A stretch of DNA of 24,119 bases from an uncultured Bacteroidia bacterium. GTDB lineage: Bacteria; Bacteroidota; Bacteroidia; Bacteroidales; CAJPTX01. Of the stretch, positions 14,472 through 23,715 are shown one piece after another (position 1 is the first letter of the stretch; the number at the start of each line of letters is the position of its first letter). The notes under the pieces are model-generated. The model did not search any database and was not told the DNA's origin. It saw only the letters and a list, made by a program, of their open reading frames with translations. A program made the position numbers and the translations under genes. Location of the stretch: contig CALHZE010000283.1 in the NCBI GenBank assembly GCA_938040915.1, positions 1 to 24,119 on the forward strand, given 5' to 3'.

Positions 14472-15749
14472 CTAGCTCCGCGACTTACCGCCATAAATGA
14501 GCAAGGTCTGCCCTTCGCGGATCATGTGCCCCGAGATGCCGTTCCACATCTTGAGCTGCTGCACCGTCACCTTGTAGCGCGCCGCAATCGAACCAAGGAC
14601 ATCACCACGACGCACCTTGTAACGCACGGCACTCCCATCGCCGGGGATGGCTGCAAAATCGACATCCTTATGACGCAACGGTTCTCGAATACGCTGTGGA
14701 GAGAGGAAAACCGAGTCCTTATAGCTCCGTATCTCTGCCTCACGGTCGATAAATGCCCCTACGTGCTCGAAAGGCAAGCGAATAACATTCGCGGTCGTCG
14801 ACGGCAACAAATCGTGCTTGTATTGCGGATTAAGGTCGCGCAACTGTTGGAGCGGCACATTGAGCACCTCGGCGACCTGCTGCAGGTGCATCCGCCCACT
14901 CACGACGATCGTATCTGTGGTCTGCGGCAGGGTCAACTGCATAGGGGTAATATGGTGTTCGGCAGCATAGTTCATTGCATAGTTAGCTGCAATGAACGCG
15001 GGAACGTAACCACGCGTCTCTCGCGGGAGGAAGTAATAGATATCCCAGTAGTCGCGCTTACCACCCGCACGACGGATCGCCTTGTTGACATTTCCCGGAC
15101 CGCAATTGTAAGCCGCAATAACGAGCGTCCAGTCGCCATACATCTCATAAAGGTCGCGCAAGTAACGCGCCGCCGCATGGGTCGCCGCTATCGGGTCTCG
15201 CCGCGCATCGACATACGAGTCGATTTGGAGGTTATAACGCCGCCCCGTGTTATACATAAACTGCCACAGCCCCGTCGCCCCAACGCGCGACACTGCTCGC
15301 GGATTGAGAGCCGACTCGATGACCGGCAAGATGCGCAACTCAATGGGCAACTGGTAAGAGTCTAGTATCTCTTCGAAGATGGGGAAGTAATACTCCGTCA
15401 ACCCCAACATGACACTCACTTGTGCCCGCTTGCGTTGGGTATAAACGCTGATGTAGTTACGCACCACGCTATTGAAAGGGAGCTCTATCAGGGTGTTCAT
15501 CTTCGCAAGACGCGCCAAATAGACCGAGTCGGGACACTCGGGCACGATGACCGCGCTGTCATAGTCAAACGTTTCGGTAAGCACGGTGCTATCTACATTC
15601 TGCCGAATATACCACAGGTTGAGCATCTTGTCGAGGTTCTCCAAGTACTCTACGTGCATTGAGTCCTTAGAATCGGGCTCTGTACGCGGGGCTGCTATAG
15701 CAACAGCGGCACTGGCAAGAAGACCGAAGAGTAATGTCGTTTTCCGCAT
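14472..15749 (-). CDS. Membrane-bound lytic murein transglycosylase D-like protein with LysM domain
   Basis: A 425-residue exported protein with a signal peptide (MRKTTLLFGLLASAAVAIAA). The family 1 SLT domain spans ~115-250: catalytic glutamate E145 in LPVIESALNP, then ATGLWQFM (158-165) and AAYNCGPGNV (212-221). A degenerate LysM-like stretch (IVVSGRMHLQQVAEVL) is followed by a clear C-terminal LysM (~376-420, YKVRRGDVLGSIAARY), which binds peptidoglycan glycan chains. The enzyme cleaves the MurNAc-GlcNAc bond to give 1,6-anhydroMurNAc ends; this reaction needs a free C6 hydroxyl and is blocked where MurNAc is O-acetylated. It lies 13 bp after the DUF5683 gene and precedes the SGNH/MBOAT genes, which suits a coordinated cell-wall role. 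Confidence 0.93.
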   Translation of the reverse strand: MRKTTLLFGLLASAAVAIAAPRTEPDSKDSMHVEYLENLDKMLNLWYIRQNVDSTVLTETFDYDSAVIVPECPDSVYLARLAKMNTLIELPFNSVVRNYISVYTQRKRAQVSVMLGLTEYYFPIFEEILDSYQLPIELRILPVIESALNPRAVSRVGATGLWQFMYNTGRRYNLQIDSYVDARRDPIAATHAAARYLRDLYEMYGDWTLVIAAYNCGPGNVNKAIRRAGGKRDYWDIYYFLPRETRGYVPAFIAANYAMNYAAEHHITPMQLTLPQTTDTIVVSGRMHLQQVAEVLNVPLQQLRDLNPQYKHDLLPSTTANVIRLPFEHVGAFIDREAEIRSYKDSVFLSPQRIREPLRHKDVDFAAIPGDGSAVRYKVRRGDVLGSIAARYKVTVQQLKMWNGISGHMIREGQTLLIYGGKSRS

Positions 15750-15762
15750 GTTCGTTCTCTGG

Positions 15763-16719
15763 TTAAAAGGACAGGTTAAGATTGAGCGCTAAAACACCAT
15801 TTTGCGTCCCCCACTGTGGAGCAATCGATGGGTAAACGCGCATGGCAAGATTAGAATCCACATTCCAGTAATAGAGATGTGCTCCGACGTAGGCATCGAC
15901 CACATTCAGGAAGTAAAGTAAGGAAATCCCCAGCAAAGAGAGGTCGCGGTTACGGCGATAATAGTCTCGAAAGTACTCAATATCTTGACGCGAGCGCTTC
16001 CCTTCAAACTCGTCAATCGTCTCCGGACGCTCGTCTACAAGGTATGTAAGCGCCTTATCAAAACGTCGGTAAAGCTGATCCATCCGCATAAACTGGGAGA
16101 CAAGAAAAATACCCGCGCCGTAAATGACAGGGATCTTCCAATACATCTCCGTGTAGAGCTGCCCCAAGCCAGGCAATAGAGCACTAGAGAAGAGTGCCGC
16201 CGTGGGCGAAATGTACCCACGACTGTGAGAGATGAGCGCATCGGCAACCGAAAACGAATAGCTCACCGCGGCAGCCACGATACAGCCATTGCGCAAGTAA
16301 CGCGCCTCTGTCAAACGGCTCTCCTGTTGAAGACGCAGCGCAGCATCCGTTGCAAGAGGTTCGTTACGCAGGGAGCTCATACGGCGGTTAAAATAAACAC
16401 CACCGTATGTAAAACCACCGATTGCCCCCCAGACAAGAGGGAGCTTCCAATAGTCGCCATTGATAACTTGCCCCGAGCCGGGGAGCAATAACGAAGAAGC
16501 CGCTGTCCACGACATCGAGAGCGAGTCGCAGAAGCGACGAAAAGGCGTGGTCGGTAACGTGGGGTTCTGAGGACGAAGCGCAGGGGAGGGTTCTAGGTGG
16601 ACAAGAGAGTCTGAAAGGCGCGCGAGTTCCTGTGGTAAGACTTGCCGCACAGAATCTTGCGCCGAGCCACGGAGCGCGAGCGAAAGGAAAAAGAAGAACA
16701 AAAAAAAGATGTGCTTCAC
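15763..16719 (-). CDS. DUF5683-family envelope protein of the par locus
   Basis: A 318-residue protein of the DUF5683 family, found in Bacteroidetes typically beside parB. It has a strongly hydrophobic signal-like start (HIFFLFFFFLSLALRGSAQ), then two copies of an SxLLPGxGQ motif: SSLLLPGSGQVINGDYWK and SALLPGLGQLYTEMYWK, each leading into a membrane-compatible segment (GAIGGFTYGGVYF; YGAGIFLVSQF). The internal duplication suggests two similar halves. Function is unknown. The start is taken as a GTG at 16719, 13 bp after the parB stop: the frame is open a further 98 codons upstream but that part overlaps parB in another frame and lacks family character. A run of seven T bases in the signal peptide is a possible slippage site. 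Confidence 0.8.
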   Translation of the reverse strand: MKHIFFLFFFFLSLALRGSAQDSVRQVLPQELARLSDSLVHLEPSPALRPQNPTLPTTPFRRFCDSLSMSWTAASSLLLPGSGQVINGDYWKLPLVWGAIGGFTYGGVYFNRRMSSLRNEPLATDAALRLQQESRLTEARYLRNGCIVAAAVSYSFSVADALISHSRGYISPTAALFSSALLPGLGQLYTEMYWKIPVIYGAGIFLVSQFMRMDQLYRRFDKALTYLVDERPETIDEFEGKRSRQDIEYFRDYYRRNRDLSLLGISLLYFLNVVDAYVGAHLYYWNVDSNLAMRVYPSIAPQWGTQNGVLALNLNLSF

Positions 16720-16732
16720 GGGAGGGATACTC

Positions 16733-17686
16733 CTACTCCTCTTGGAGAAGCTTACGCATAAGCTCCTTACGCTCACCCTCGGTACGGAAGGTAATGACAA
16801 TCTTGCCACTCCCCTTTTCATTGCCATTGACTTTAACGCCCCACCCCAGACGCTGCTCAAGAGCAGACTGCATTTCCTCGACGTAGCGAAGCGTTGGCGG
16901 CGTTGGGGTCGTTTCGGCATTCTTTTCGTTGTCAGAGTCGGGCTCTGTGTCAGCCCCTTGGGTAAGTTCTCGCACCAGCTCTTCACACCGACGTACCGAG
17001 AGCCCCTCGTCAAGGATGCGTCGCATAAGCTGGAGCTGCATCTGCTCGTCCTCTAGCCCGAGCAAGGCGCGTGCGTGCCCCATCGAGAGGGTTTTCGCGC
17101 GGATGTTATACTGCACCTCAGCGGGTAGTTTGAGTAGACGCATATAGTTGGAGATCGTCGAGCGATTCTTACCCACGCGCGGGGCGAGCTCCTCTTGCGG
17201 GATGTGACACTCGTCGAGCAACCGCTGAAAGCTCAACGCGACCTCGATGGCATTAAGATCTGAGCGCTGAAGGTTTTCCACGAGCGCCATCTCGATCATC
17301 CCCTGCTCATCGGCCTCACGGATGTAGGCGGGGATGGTCGTGAGCCCTGCCATACGCGAGGCGCGGAAACGGCGCTCCCCAGAGATAATCTGGTAGCGCT
17401 CGCCGATCGCACGAAGCGTAATGGGCTGTATTATGCCGATCTTCGCAATCGAGTCTGAAAGGTTGCGGAGCTCCTCCTCATCAAAGGTCTCGCGAGGTTG
17501 AAAGGGGTTAACATCGATAAGCGAAAGAGGGATCTCGCGGACAGAGAGCAACTGCTGCGAAGCGAGATCAGGGCGCTCACTCCCCTGCTCCCCCACGGGG
17601 GCGACGAGGTTTCCGTTCTCAAAACGGATGTCATCGCCCATGAGAGCATCGAGCCCACGCCCCAACCCACTAAACTTTTTCGCCAT
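16733..17686 (-). CDS. parB: Chromosome-partitioning protein ParB
   Basis: A 317-residue ParB that binds parS sites near the replication origin and spreads as a CTP-dependent clamp. Visible in order: the short N-terminal motif GLGRGLDALMG (7-17), which in relatives stimulates ParA; NPFQPR (60-65); the CTP-binding box GERRFRAS (103-110); ENLQRSDLNAIE (138-149); and the helix-turn-helix around EELAPRVGKNRSTISNYMRLL (~165-185). The C-terminal dimerisation region follows a polar linker. The ATG is 3 bp after the parA stop. A Bacteroidetes parS was looked for in the window without success. Confidence 0.96.
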   Translation of the reverse strand: MAKKFSGLGRGLDALMGDDIRFENGNLVAPVGEQGSERPDLASQQLLSVREIPLSLIDVNPFQPRETFDEEELRNLSDSIAKIGIIQPITLRAIGERYQIISGERRFRASRMAGLTTIPAYIREADEQGMIEMALVENLQRSDLNAIEVALSFQRLLDECHIPQEELAPRVGKNRSTISNYMRLLKLPAEVQYNIRAKTLSMGHARALLGLEDEQMQLQLMRRILDEGLSVRRCEELVRELTQGADTEPDSDNEKNAETTPTPPTLRYVEEMQSALEQRLGWGVKVNGNEKGSGKIVITFRTEGERKELMRKLLQEE

Positions 17687-17689
17687 CCA

Positions 17690-18487
17690 CTATTCCTCCT
17701 GCTTAGGCGTCGCCTCTTGCTGCTGTGCCTCGTTACGACGAATCAGCTCGCGCGCCAAATTGGTGTAGCACTGCGCCCCTGCCGAGGTGGGGTCAAAGAG
17801 GATAACGGGTTTACCGTGGCTAGGTGCCTCGCTAAGCTTCACATTACGGACGATCATAGTTTCAAAGACCATTGACCCGAAATGCTCTTTCACCTCCCTC
17901 ACCACGTGGTTGGCAAGGTTGATACGCGCGTCATACATCGTGAACAGGAAGCCCTCAATCTTGATATTGGGGGCAAAACGCGACTGAGTCAACTGGATCG
18001 TGTGGAGTAGCTTGCCAATCCCCTCGAGCGCAAAATACTCACACTGCACGGGGATGATCACCGAGTCAGCAGCGGTCAGCGCATTTAAGGTAACAAGCCC
18101 TAACGAGGGCGAACAGTCGATGAAGATATAGTCATACTCCGGACGCAGAGGGGTGATCACCCGCCGAAGGATTGTCTCGCGCTTAGGCTCATTGACGATC
18201 TCGACCTCGGCACCCGCCAAATCTACGTGCGAGGGGATAAGGTCGAGCATCGGGAGCTCGGTGTGGATAATCACCTCGTGAGGGTCGATCTGGTTTACTA
18301 TGCAATCGTAAATCCCACGCCGCTCAGAGCCGAGGATACCCAACCCAGAGGTGGAGTTCGCCTGCGGGTCTGCATCAATCAAGAGCACCTTCTTCCCCTC
18401 AACCGCTAAACACGCCGCAAGATTGATCGCCGTGGTGGTTTTGCCGACACCCCCTTTTTGGTTTGCGATTGGAATTACTTTCGCCAT
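17690..18487 (-). CDS. parA: Chromosome-partitioning ATPase ParA (Soj)
   Basis: A 265-residue Walker-type partition ATPase. The deviant Walker A is KGGVGKTTTA (11-20) with signature lysine K11, the Walker A' aspartate is in IDADPQ (38-43), and the Walker B-like segment is IFIDCSPSLG (121-130). ParA dimerises with ATP on nucleoid DNA and is released by ParB, driving origin segregation. It is the first gene of the seven-gene run ending with the MBOAT gene. A -7 promoter box lies 55-62 bases upstream of its ATG. Confidence 0.96.
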   Translation of the reverse strand: MAKVIPIANQKGGVGKTTTAINLAACLAVEGKKVLLIDADPQANSTSGLGILGSERRGIYDCIVNQIDPHEVIIHTELPMLDLIPSHVDLAGAEVEIVNEPKRETILRRVITPLRPEYDYIFIDCSPSLGLVTLNALTAADSVIIPVQCEYFALEGIGKLLHTIQLTQSRFAPNIKIEGFLFTMYDARINLANHVVREVKEHFGSMVFETMIVRNVKLSEAPSHGKPVILFDPTSAGAQCYTNLARELIRRNEAQQQEATPKQEE

Positions 18488-18541
18488 TTCATTGTTTCAT
18501 TTATGCCCAAGCCCCCTCCTTTCGGGTACTCAAGACTTAAG

Positions 18542-18549
18542 CAAAGGTA
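18542..18549 (-). promoter_or_regulatory. Bacteroidetes-type -7 box for parA
   Basis: On the - strand the sequence reads TACCTTTG, an exact TAnnTTTG match, 55-62 bases before the parA ATG. It is the only such box in the 180 bp between recJ and parA. A TTGACC lies 13 bp further upstream, closer than a usual -33 element. The remainder of this spacer (18550-18667) shows no gene and no clear recJ terminator. Confidence 0.5.
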
Positions 18550-18667
18550 AAGATTCGTAGGTCAAGCACGCTTATGGCGCAAAAGAAGATACGCTGTTTA
18601 TATGTTCATAACTTCCCTAAAGCACTGTGTGCGCTAGGCTTGTTGGGGGACGGGCTATTGTAGATAA

Positions 18668-20407
18668 TTATTTTTGCTCGGGGTGACATTCGTCATCCGA
18701 CACGATGTCTTTGACATTAAATTGGATAGTGGGCGGCGTGAAGAAGTGGTTGTTTTCCAAGGTAAAGACGATCGCAAGGCGGTGTCCTTGCACCAGCTTA
18801 AGACTCCTTGCCTGTTGGTAAGCGAGCGCCATAAACGAGGGGAATTTCGCCCCGAGCGACACGGTAAACTTGATGTGCTCGTTGCCGCGTCCGAAGAGCT
18901 TGGCGGCGGGATCGGGCAATACCCCCCTGAGTGCAAACACAGGAGCTGGGTTACGCGGTCCGAACGGTTCGAACATAGCTATATCGCGAAAAAACGAGGG
19001 CGTAAGATCTTCCCATCGCAGGAGAGCGTCAATCTCAATGATCGGTCGCTTTTGCCGCACAGAGATCCGACGCGCGACCACCTCCTCAAAACGTTGCTTA
19101 AAAGGCTCGATATTCTCTTGCTTAAGGGTCAACCCCACGGCTTGGGTATGCCCGCCAAAGCTGTCGAGCAAGTCGGCACAGTCTGAAACGACCTCATAGA
19201 TGTCAAACCCAGGAACGGAGCGTGCCGAGCCCGAGACAATCCCATTAGTCTCGGTGAGAATTACCACGGGGCGGTAGTGAATATCGACAAGACGGCTCGC
19301 TACGATTCCCAACAATCCCTTATGCCAGTGAGGATTGTAAAGGATGAGTGACTTCTGGTCGCGCAGCCCTAGGTCACTCGATGCCATCGCCAGCGCCTCA
19401 CTCGTCATCTGTCGGTCGACCCCTTGCCGCTTAATATTGCTAACGTTAATGATTTGGGCATAGAGGGCAGCGGTAGCGTCGTCTGGCGAGGTAAAGAGCT
19501 CGACGGCAATACTGCCATTCATCATGCGCCCAGCAGCGTTAATGCGCGGACCGAGGCGAAAAATGATATCTTGCATCTCGATGGTACGCTCGCCAAGCCC
19601 CGCGACTTGTTTAAGTGCCTTAATGCCCGGCGAAGGGGTCTCGTTAAGACAACGGAGACCGTGCGTCGCTAAGATACGATTCTCATCAAGCACCTCAACG
19701 AGGTCGGCGGCGATGCTTAGCGCTACCAAATCAAGATGACGCAACAGATTGTGGATAGGGTATCCGCGGCGCAACGAAAGCGCTTGCAAGAGCTTGAAAC
19801 CCACGCCCGTCCCCGACAAATATTTGCACGGGTAAGCACAATCAGGGCGCTTGGGGTCTAAGACGGCGACCGCCTGCGGGATTCCCTCGTCGGCAAAGTG
19901 GTGATCGCAAATAATGAAATCGACTCCAAACGAGCGAGCGAGGGCGACCTCGTGATAGGCTTTTATCCCACAGTCGAGGGCTATGACGAGTGTGTAGTCA
20001 TTCTCTGCTGCAAAACGCACCCCAAGCTCTGAGATGCCATATCCCTCACGGTAACGATCGGGAATGTAGAGCCCCACCTCAACCCCCAACTCCCCTAAAA
20101 AGGAGTAGATAAGAGACACCGCCGCCGTGCCATCGACATCATAGTCGCCATAAACCAATACACGCTCGTCATTGTCCATGGCGCTAGAAAGCCGTGCGAC
20201 CGCGACCTCCATGTCCTTCATCAGGAAGGGGTCATAGAGGTCGTTAAGCTTCGGCGCAAAAAACGAGGAGACTGCCTCGGGCGTAGTAACCCCTCGATCG
20301 AGCAAGAGCTGCGCGACGAGCGTCGAAATGGCACACTCTGCGCTAAGCCTAGCTCGACGAGCCTCATCGGTCGGATTGGGCTGTTTATAGAGCCACTCCT
20401 TGGTCAT
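18668..20407 (-). CDS. recJ: Single-stranded-DNA-specific exonuclease RecJ
   Basis: A 579-residue RecJ, the 5'-3' single-strand exonuclease used in RecF-pathway recombination and mismatch repair. The metal-binding DHH core is complete: DYDVDG (88-93), D145 in ALDCGIK, and DHH (168-170). The DHHA1 part holds SGSARSVPGFDIY (392-404) and GGH (418-420), followed by the C-terminal OB-like region. Length is normal. It begins 17 bp after the lipB stop and is likely the last gene of the glnS-lipA-lipB-recJ unit. Confidence 0.95.
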   Translation of the reverse strand: MTKEWLYKQPNPTDEARRARLSAECAISTLVAQLLLDRGVTTPEAVSSFFAPKLNDLYDPFLMKDMEVAVARLSSAMDNDERVLVYGDYDVDGTAAVSLIYSFLGELGVEVGLYIPDRYREGYGISELGVRFAAENDYTLVIALDCGIKAYHEVALARSFGVDFIICDHHFADEGIPQAVAVLDPKRPDCAYPCKYLSGTGVGFKLLQALSLRRGYPIHNLLRHLDLVALSIAADLVEVLDENRILATHGLRCLNETPSPGIKALKQVAGLGERTIEMQDIIFRLGPRINAAGRMMNGSIAVELFTSPDDATAALYAQIINVSNIKRQGVDRQMTSEALAMASSDLGLRDQKSLILYNPHWHKGLLGIVASRLVDIHYRPVVILTETNGIVSGSARSVPGFDIYEVVSDCADLLDSFGGHTQAVGLTLKQENIEPFKQRFEEVVARRISVRQKRPIIEIDALLRWEDLTPSFFRDIAMFEPFGPRNPAPVFALRGVLPDPAAKLFGRGNEHIKFTVSLGAKFPSFMALAYQQARSLKLVQGHRLAIVFTLENNHFFTPPTIQFNVKDIVSDDECHPEQK

Positions 20408-20424
20408 GCTATACCTCGAGGCGG

Positions 20425-21099
20425 TTAATCGGCCGCGTATGTGAAATGGAAGCCCTTGGCGATTTGTCGCAAGAGGGTATTTTCAACCAATCGGAAATCT
20501 ACGGGGGTGTAGAGCTCTTGCTCCATTGAGGTCACGCCGCGATCGGTAAAGCCACAAGGGTTAATCTTATCAAAGTAAGACATGTCGGTCAAGACGTTAA
20601 GGGCGAGCCCGTGTGTGGTGACCCCGTGGTTAATATGGATGCCGAGCGCACAAACCTTGCGCAATGGGCGCGTCCGCGTGGCAGGAATCCAAACGCCGGG
20701 GGCATCCGTCAAAGTACTAGCAACGATACGGAACTCGTTAAGGGTCGCGATCACCGCCTTCTCAAGCTGCTCGACATACTTACGCGCCCCCAAGCCGAGC
20801 GAGGGGAGGTGTATGACGAGATAAATCACGACTTGCCCCGGTCCGTGGTAAGTAATATCACCACCCCGATCGGTATGCACGAGTGCCGGCACGCCGTCGC
20901 GCCCTTCGGCAACGAGAAGGTTGTTGATATTCCCATTCTTTCCGAGCGTATAGACAGGGTCGTGTTCACCCACAAAGAGAAAACCAATGGGCTCTGTCCC
21001 TCCCCCCCGAACCATGCCAGACACCAATTCGCAAGCAAGGGATTGCTCTTTCATGGCTTGCGAATAGTTACGGGCGAGTCTACGCAGAAGAACCTTCAT
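20425..21099 (-). CDS. lipB: Octanoyltransferase (lipoate-protein ligase B)
   Basis: A 224-residue LipB, which moves octanoyl from acyl carrier protein to lipoyl domains as the first step of endogenous lipoylation. Hallmarks: RGGDITYHGPGQ (78-89), the lysine K148 of RKVCALGIHI, THGLALNV (162-169), and the acyl-enzyme cysteine C182 in INPCGF. The start ATG is 9 bp after the lipA stop, so the two lipoate steps are adjacent and co-transcribed. Confidence 0.96.
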   Translation of the reverse strand: MKVLLRRLARNYSQAMKEQSLACELVSGMVRGGGTEPIGFLFVGEHDPVYTLGKNGNINNLLVAEGRDGVPALVHTDRGGDITYHGPGQVVIYLVIHLPSLGLGARKYVEQLEKAVIATLNEFRIVASTLTDAPGVWIPATRTRPLRKVCALGIHINHGVTTHGLALNVLTDMSYFDKINPCGFTDRGVTSMEQELYTPVDFRLVENTLLRQIAKGFHFTYAAD

Positions 21100-21108
21100 A
21101 AAGTCTTG

Positions 21109-21966
21109 TTATTGGGATGAGAGACCACAAGCTGCTAATGCCTTTTCAGCATGAAAGGAAGAACGGACGAGCGGTCCCGACTCCACATAGCGGAAGCCTA
21201 GCGCTCGAGCACGAACGCCCAAGCGCTCGAACTCCTCGGGGGTCACATAGCGCTCAACGGGGATGTGCGTACGCCGCGGCTGGAGATACTGCCCTATCGT
21301 TAGCACAGCACACCCCACGCCACGGAGATCGACCATCGTCTGTTCGACCTCGGCTAGGGTCTCCCCGAGCCCGAGCATAATCCCCGACTTGCAAACAGCC
21401 CCCGCATCAGCAATCTGCCTCAGCACCTCTAAAGAATAACGGTATTGCGCACGAGAACGTACGTGGGGAGTAATCCGTTCTATCGTTTCAATGTTGTGCG
21501 CAACGATGTCGGGACGAGAGGAGAGTACCCGCGCCAGCGCCCCTTCCTTCCCCATAAAGTCTGGCAAGAGCACCTCAACCGAGGTCTTGGGCATCGCCGC
21601 ACGGATCGCCTCTACCACACGCACCCAATGGTCTGCTCCTCCGTCGGGCAAGTCGTCCCGATCCACGGAGGTAAGCACCACATGCTTCAATTGTAAGATT
21701 TTGACAGACTGGGCTATCTTCTCTGGCTCTGCAGCATCGGGGGGCAGCGGATGCCCCGTCGGCGTCGCACAGAATCGACAACTGCGCGTACAGATATTGC
21801 CTAACAGGAGAAAGGTTGCCGTACCTGCCGCCCAACACTCCCCCTGATTCGGGCAGCGTCCACTAGAGCAAATGGTATGCAGACCCCGTTCTTCCAACGT
21901 ACGAGAGACCCCAGCGTAGACGTCGCCGCCGCCAATTCGGATTTTTAACCAATCGGGTTTGCGCAT
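21109..21966 (-). CDS. lipA: Lipoyl synthase
   Basis: A 285-residue radical SAM enzyme that inserts two sulfurs into the octanoyl chain on lipoyl domains. The auxiliary cluster cysteines are C33, C38 and C44 (CSSGRCPNQGEC) and the radical SAM cluster is C59, C63 and C66 (CTRSCRFC). The C-terminal SGPLVRSSFHAE carries the serine that ligates the auxiliary cluster. I start at the ATG at 21966, opening with MRKPDWLKIRI; a GTG at 22002 is in frame but adds twelve residues without family support. It is 42 bp after the glnS stop. Confidence 0.96.
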   Translation of the reverse strand: MRKPDWLKIRIGGGDVYAGVSRTLEERGLHTICSSGRCPNQGECWAAGTATFLLLGNICTRSCRFCATPTGHPLPPDAAEPEKIAQSVKILQLKHVVLTSVDRDDLPDGGADHWVRVVEAIRAAMPKTSVEVLLPDFMGKEGALARVLSSRPDIVAHNIETIERITPHVRSRAQYRYSLEVLRQIADAGAVCKSGIMLGLGETLAEVEQTMVDLRGVGCAVLTIGQYLQPRRTHIPVERYVTPEEFERLGVRARALGFRYVESGPLVRSSFHAEKALAACGLSSQ

Positions 21967-22008
21967 ATATACAGCGAGAGGATGAGGCACAAGAACAACC
22001 ACCGAGCC

Positions 22009-23703
22009 CTATTCCTTCTGGGCTGCCCACGTATCCTTGAGCGTAGCCGTTCGGTTAAAGACGAGCTTGTCTGCGGTCGTGTCGGGGTCAAGCGCAAAAT
22101 AGCCAAGACGCTCAAACTGATACTTATCGCCAAGCTGCGCCTTACCCAACTCGGGTTCGAGGTAGGCGGTCACGACCTGCAATGAGTCTGGGTTCAGGTT
22201 GTCTTTCCACGAGCCCCCCTCTGCCACATCATTGGGGTCTATCGTGCGGAACAAGCGGTCAAAGAGACGCACCTCGGCAGTCACCACATGTTGCGCCGAT
22301 ACCCAATGGATCGTGCTCTTTACCTTACGTCCATCGGGCGAGTTCCCTCCCCTTGAAAGGGGGTCGTAGGTACAACGCAGCTCGGTGACATTCCCCGCCG
22401 CATCGTGTATTACCTCCTCGCAACGCACAAAGTAGGCGTAACGAAGGCGCACCTCCGTCCCTGGCGAGAGGCGGAAGAACTTCTTAGGCGGGTTCTCCAT
22501 AAAGTCCGCACGCTCGATATACAGCTCGCGCGAGAAGGGGACTTGCCGCGTACCTGCCGCCTCGTCCTCAGGATTGTTTACGGCGTCCATCCATTCCACC
22601 TCGCCCTCGGGGTAGTTGGTAATGACCACCTTGAGGGGATCGAGGACTGCCATCCGTCGCTCAGCACGGCGGTTAAGATCCTCACGGAGGTAGAACTCCA
22701 GCAGAGAAATATCTATCACATTGTCACGCTTCGCAACCCCGACCGCCTCGGCAAAGTTCCGCACCGCCTCGGGGGTATAGCCCCGACGACGCAGCCCGCA
22801 GATGGTCGGCATCCGCGGGTCGTCCCATCCACGGACGACACCCGTTTCCACCAATTCCAAGAGACGGCGCTTGCTCATCATCGTATAGGTGAGGTTCAGA
22901 CGCGCAAACTCGTACTGGTGCGAAGGAAAGATGTTCAGAGCCTGAATGAACCAATCGTATAACGGACGGTGTACATCAAACTCGAGGGTACAGATAGAGT
23001 GAGTAATCTGCTCAATGGAGTCGCTCTGCCCATGCGCATAGTCATACATCGGGTAGATACACCACTTGTTCCCCGTGCGGTGATGCTCGACGTGGAGGAT
23101 GCGATACAAGATCGGGTCGCGGAAGAGCATATTGGGGTGTGCCATGTCAATCTTCGCACGTACCACCTTTGTGCCATCGGCAAATTCCCCTGCCCGCATA
23201 CGTCGGAGTAGGTCTAGGTTTTCCTCGGGCGTACGGTTACGATAGGGGCTATCAACCCCCGGCGTGGTCACCGTGCCGCGGTTCGCGCGGATCTCCTCTT
23301 GGGTTTGATCATCTACGTAGGCGAGCCCCTGCGTCATCAGCTGCTCACACCACGCATAGAGCTGGTCAAAGTAGTCAGAAGCGTAACGCTCTACCTCCCA
23401 CTGAAATCCTAGCCAACGGATATCCTCCTTGATGGCATCGACATACGAGGTTTCCTCCTTCGTAGGGTTCGTATCGTCGAAGCGAAGATTAGTCTTCCCG
23501 CCATATTTCTTTGCCAGCCCGAAATTGATACAGATCGACTTCGCGTGCCCGATGTGCAGATAGCCGTTGGGCTCGGGTGGAAAACGGGTTAAGACACGCC
23601 CGTTATGGGTATTCTGAGCGAGATCGTTTTCGATGATCTCTTCGAGGAAGTTCTTCGGTTTCGCACCGTCCACCTTGAGCAATTCGTCTGCCATCCTAGC
23701 CAT
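22009..23703 (-). CDS. glnS: Glutaminyl-tRNA synthetase
   Basis: A 564-residue class I synthetase that charges tRNA-Gln directly with glutamine. Class signatures are HIGH (50-53) within FPPEPNGYLHIGHAKS and the MSKRR loop (276-280). The GlnRS-type anticodon-binding barrels follow (FYLREDLNRRAERRMAVLDPLKVV to the C-terminus). Two start codons are possible, ATG at 23703 or at 23694; a -7 box at 23716-23723 would leave a leader of only a few bases for the first, so 23694 (561 residues) may be the true one. Confidence 0.96.
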   Translation of the reverse strand: MARMADELLKVDGAKPKNFLEEIIENDLAQNTHNGRVLTRFPPEPNGYLHIGHAKSICINFGLAKKYGGKTNLRFDDTNPTKEETSYVDAIKEDIRWLGFQWEVERYASDYFDQLYAWCEQLMTQGLAYVDDQTQEEIRANRGTVTTPGVDSPYRNRTPEENLDLLRRMRAGEFADGTKVVRAKIDMAHPNMLFRDPILYRILHVEHHRTGNKWCIYPMYDYAHGQSDSIEQITHSICTLEFDVHRPLYDWFIQALNIFPSHQYEFARLNLTYTMMSKRRLLELVETGVVRGWDDPRMPTICGLRRRGYTPEAVRNFAEAVGVAKRDNVIDISLLEFYLREDLNRRAERRMAVLDPLKVVITNYPEGEVEWMDAVNNPEDEAAGTRQVPFSRELYIERADFMENPPKKFFRLSPGTEVRLRYAYFVRCEEVIHDAAGNVTELRCTYDPLSRGGNSPDGRKVKSTIHWVSAQHVVTAEVRLFDRLFRTIDPNDVAEGGSWKDNLNPDSLQVVTAYLEPELGKAQLGDKYQFERLGYFALDPDTTADKLVFNRTATLKDTWAAQKE

Positions 23704-23715
23704 ATTTTTACCTCA

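Noticed and set aside
14526..15365. 279-codon open frame on the + strand opposite the lytic transglycosylase
   Set aside because: The - strand gene has complete catalytic motifs; the + frame is an antisense shadow with a low-complexity, His/Arg-rich composition.
16720..17013. N-terminal extension of the DUF5683 frame by 98 codons
   Set aside because: It lies inside parB in another frame, is basic and low in family character, and the signal-like peptide begins at the GTG at 16719.
17901..17910. accacgtggt palindrome inside parA as a parS site
   Set aside because: The central cacgtg fits, but the outer TGTT/AACA halves of the 16-bp parS consensus are absent.
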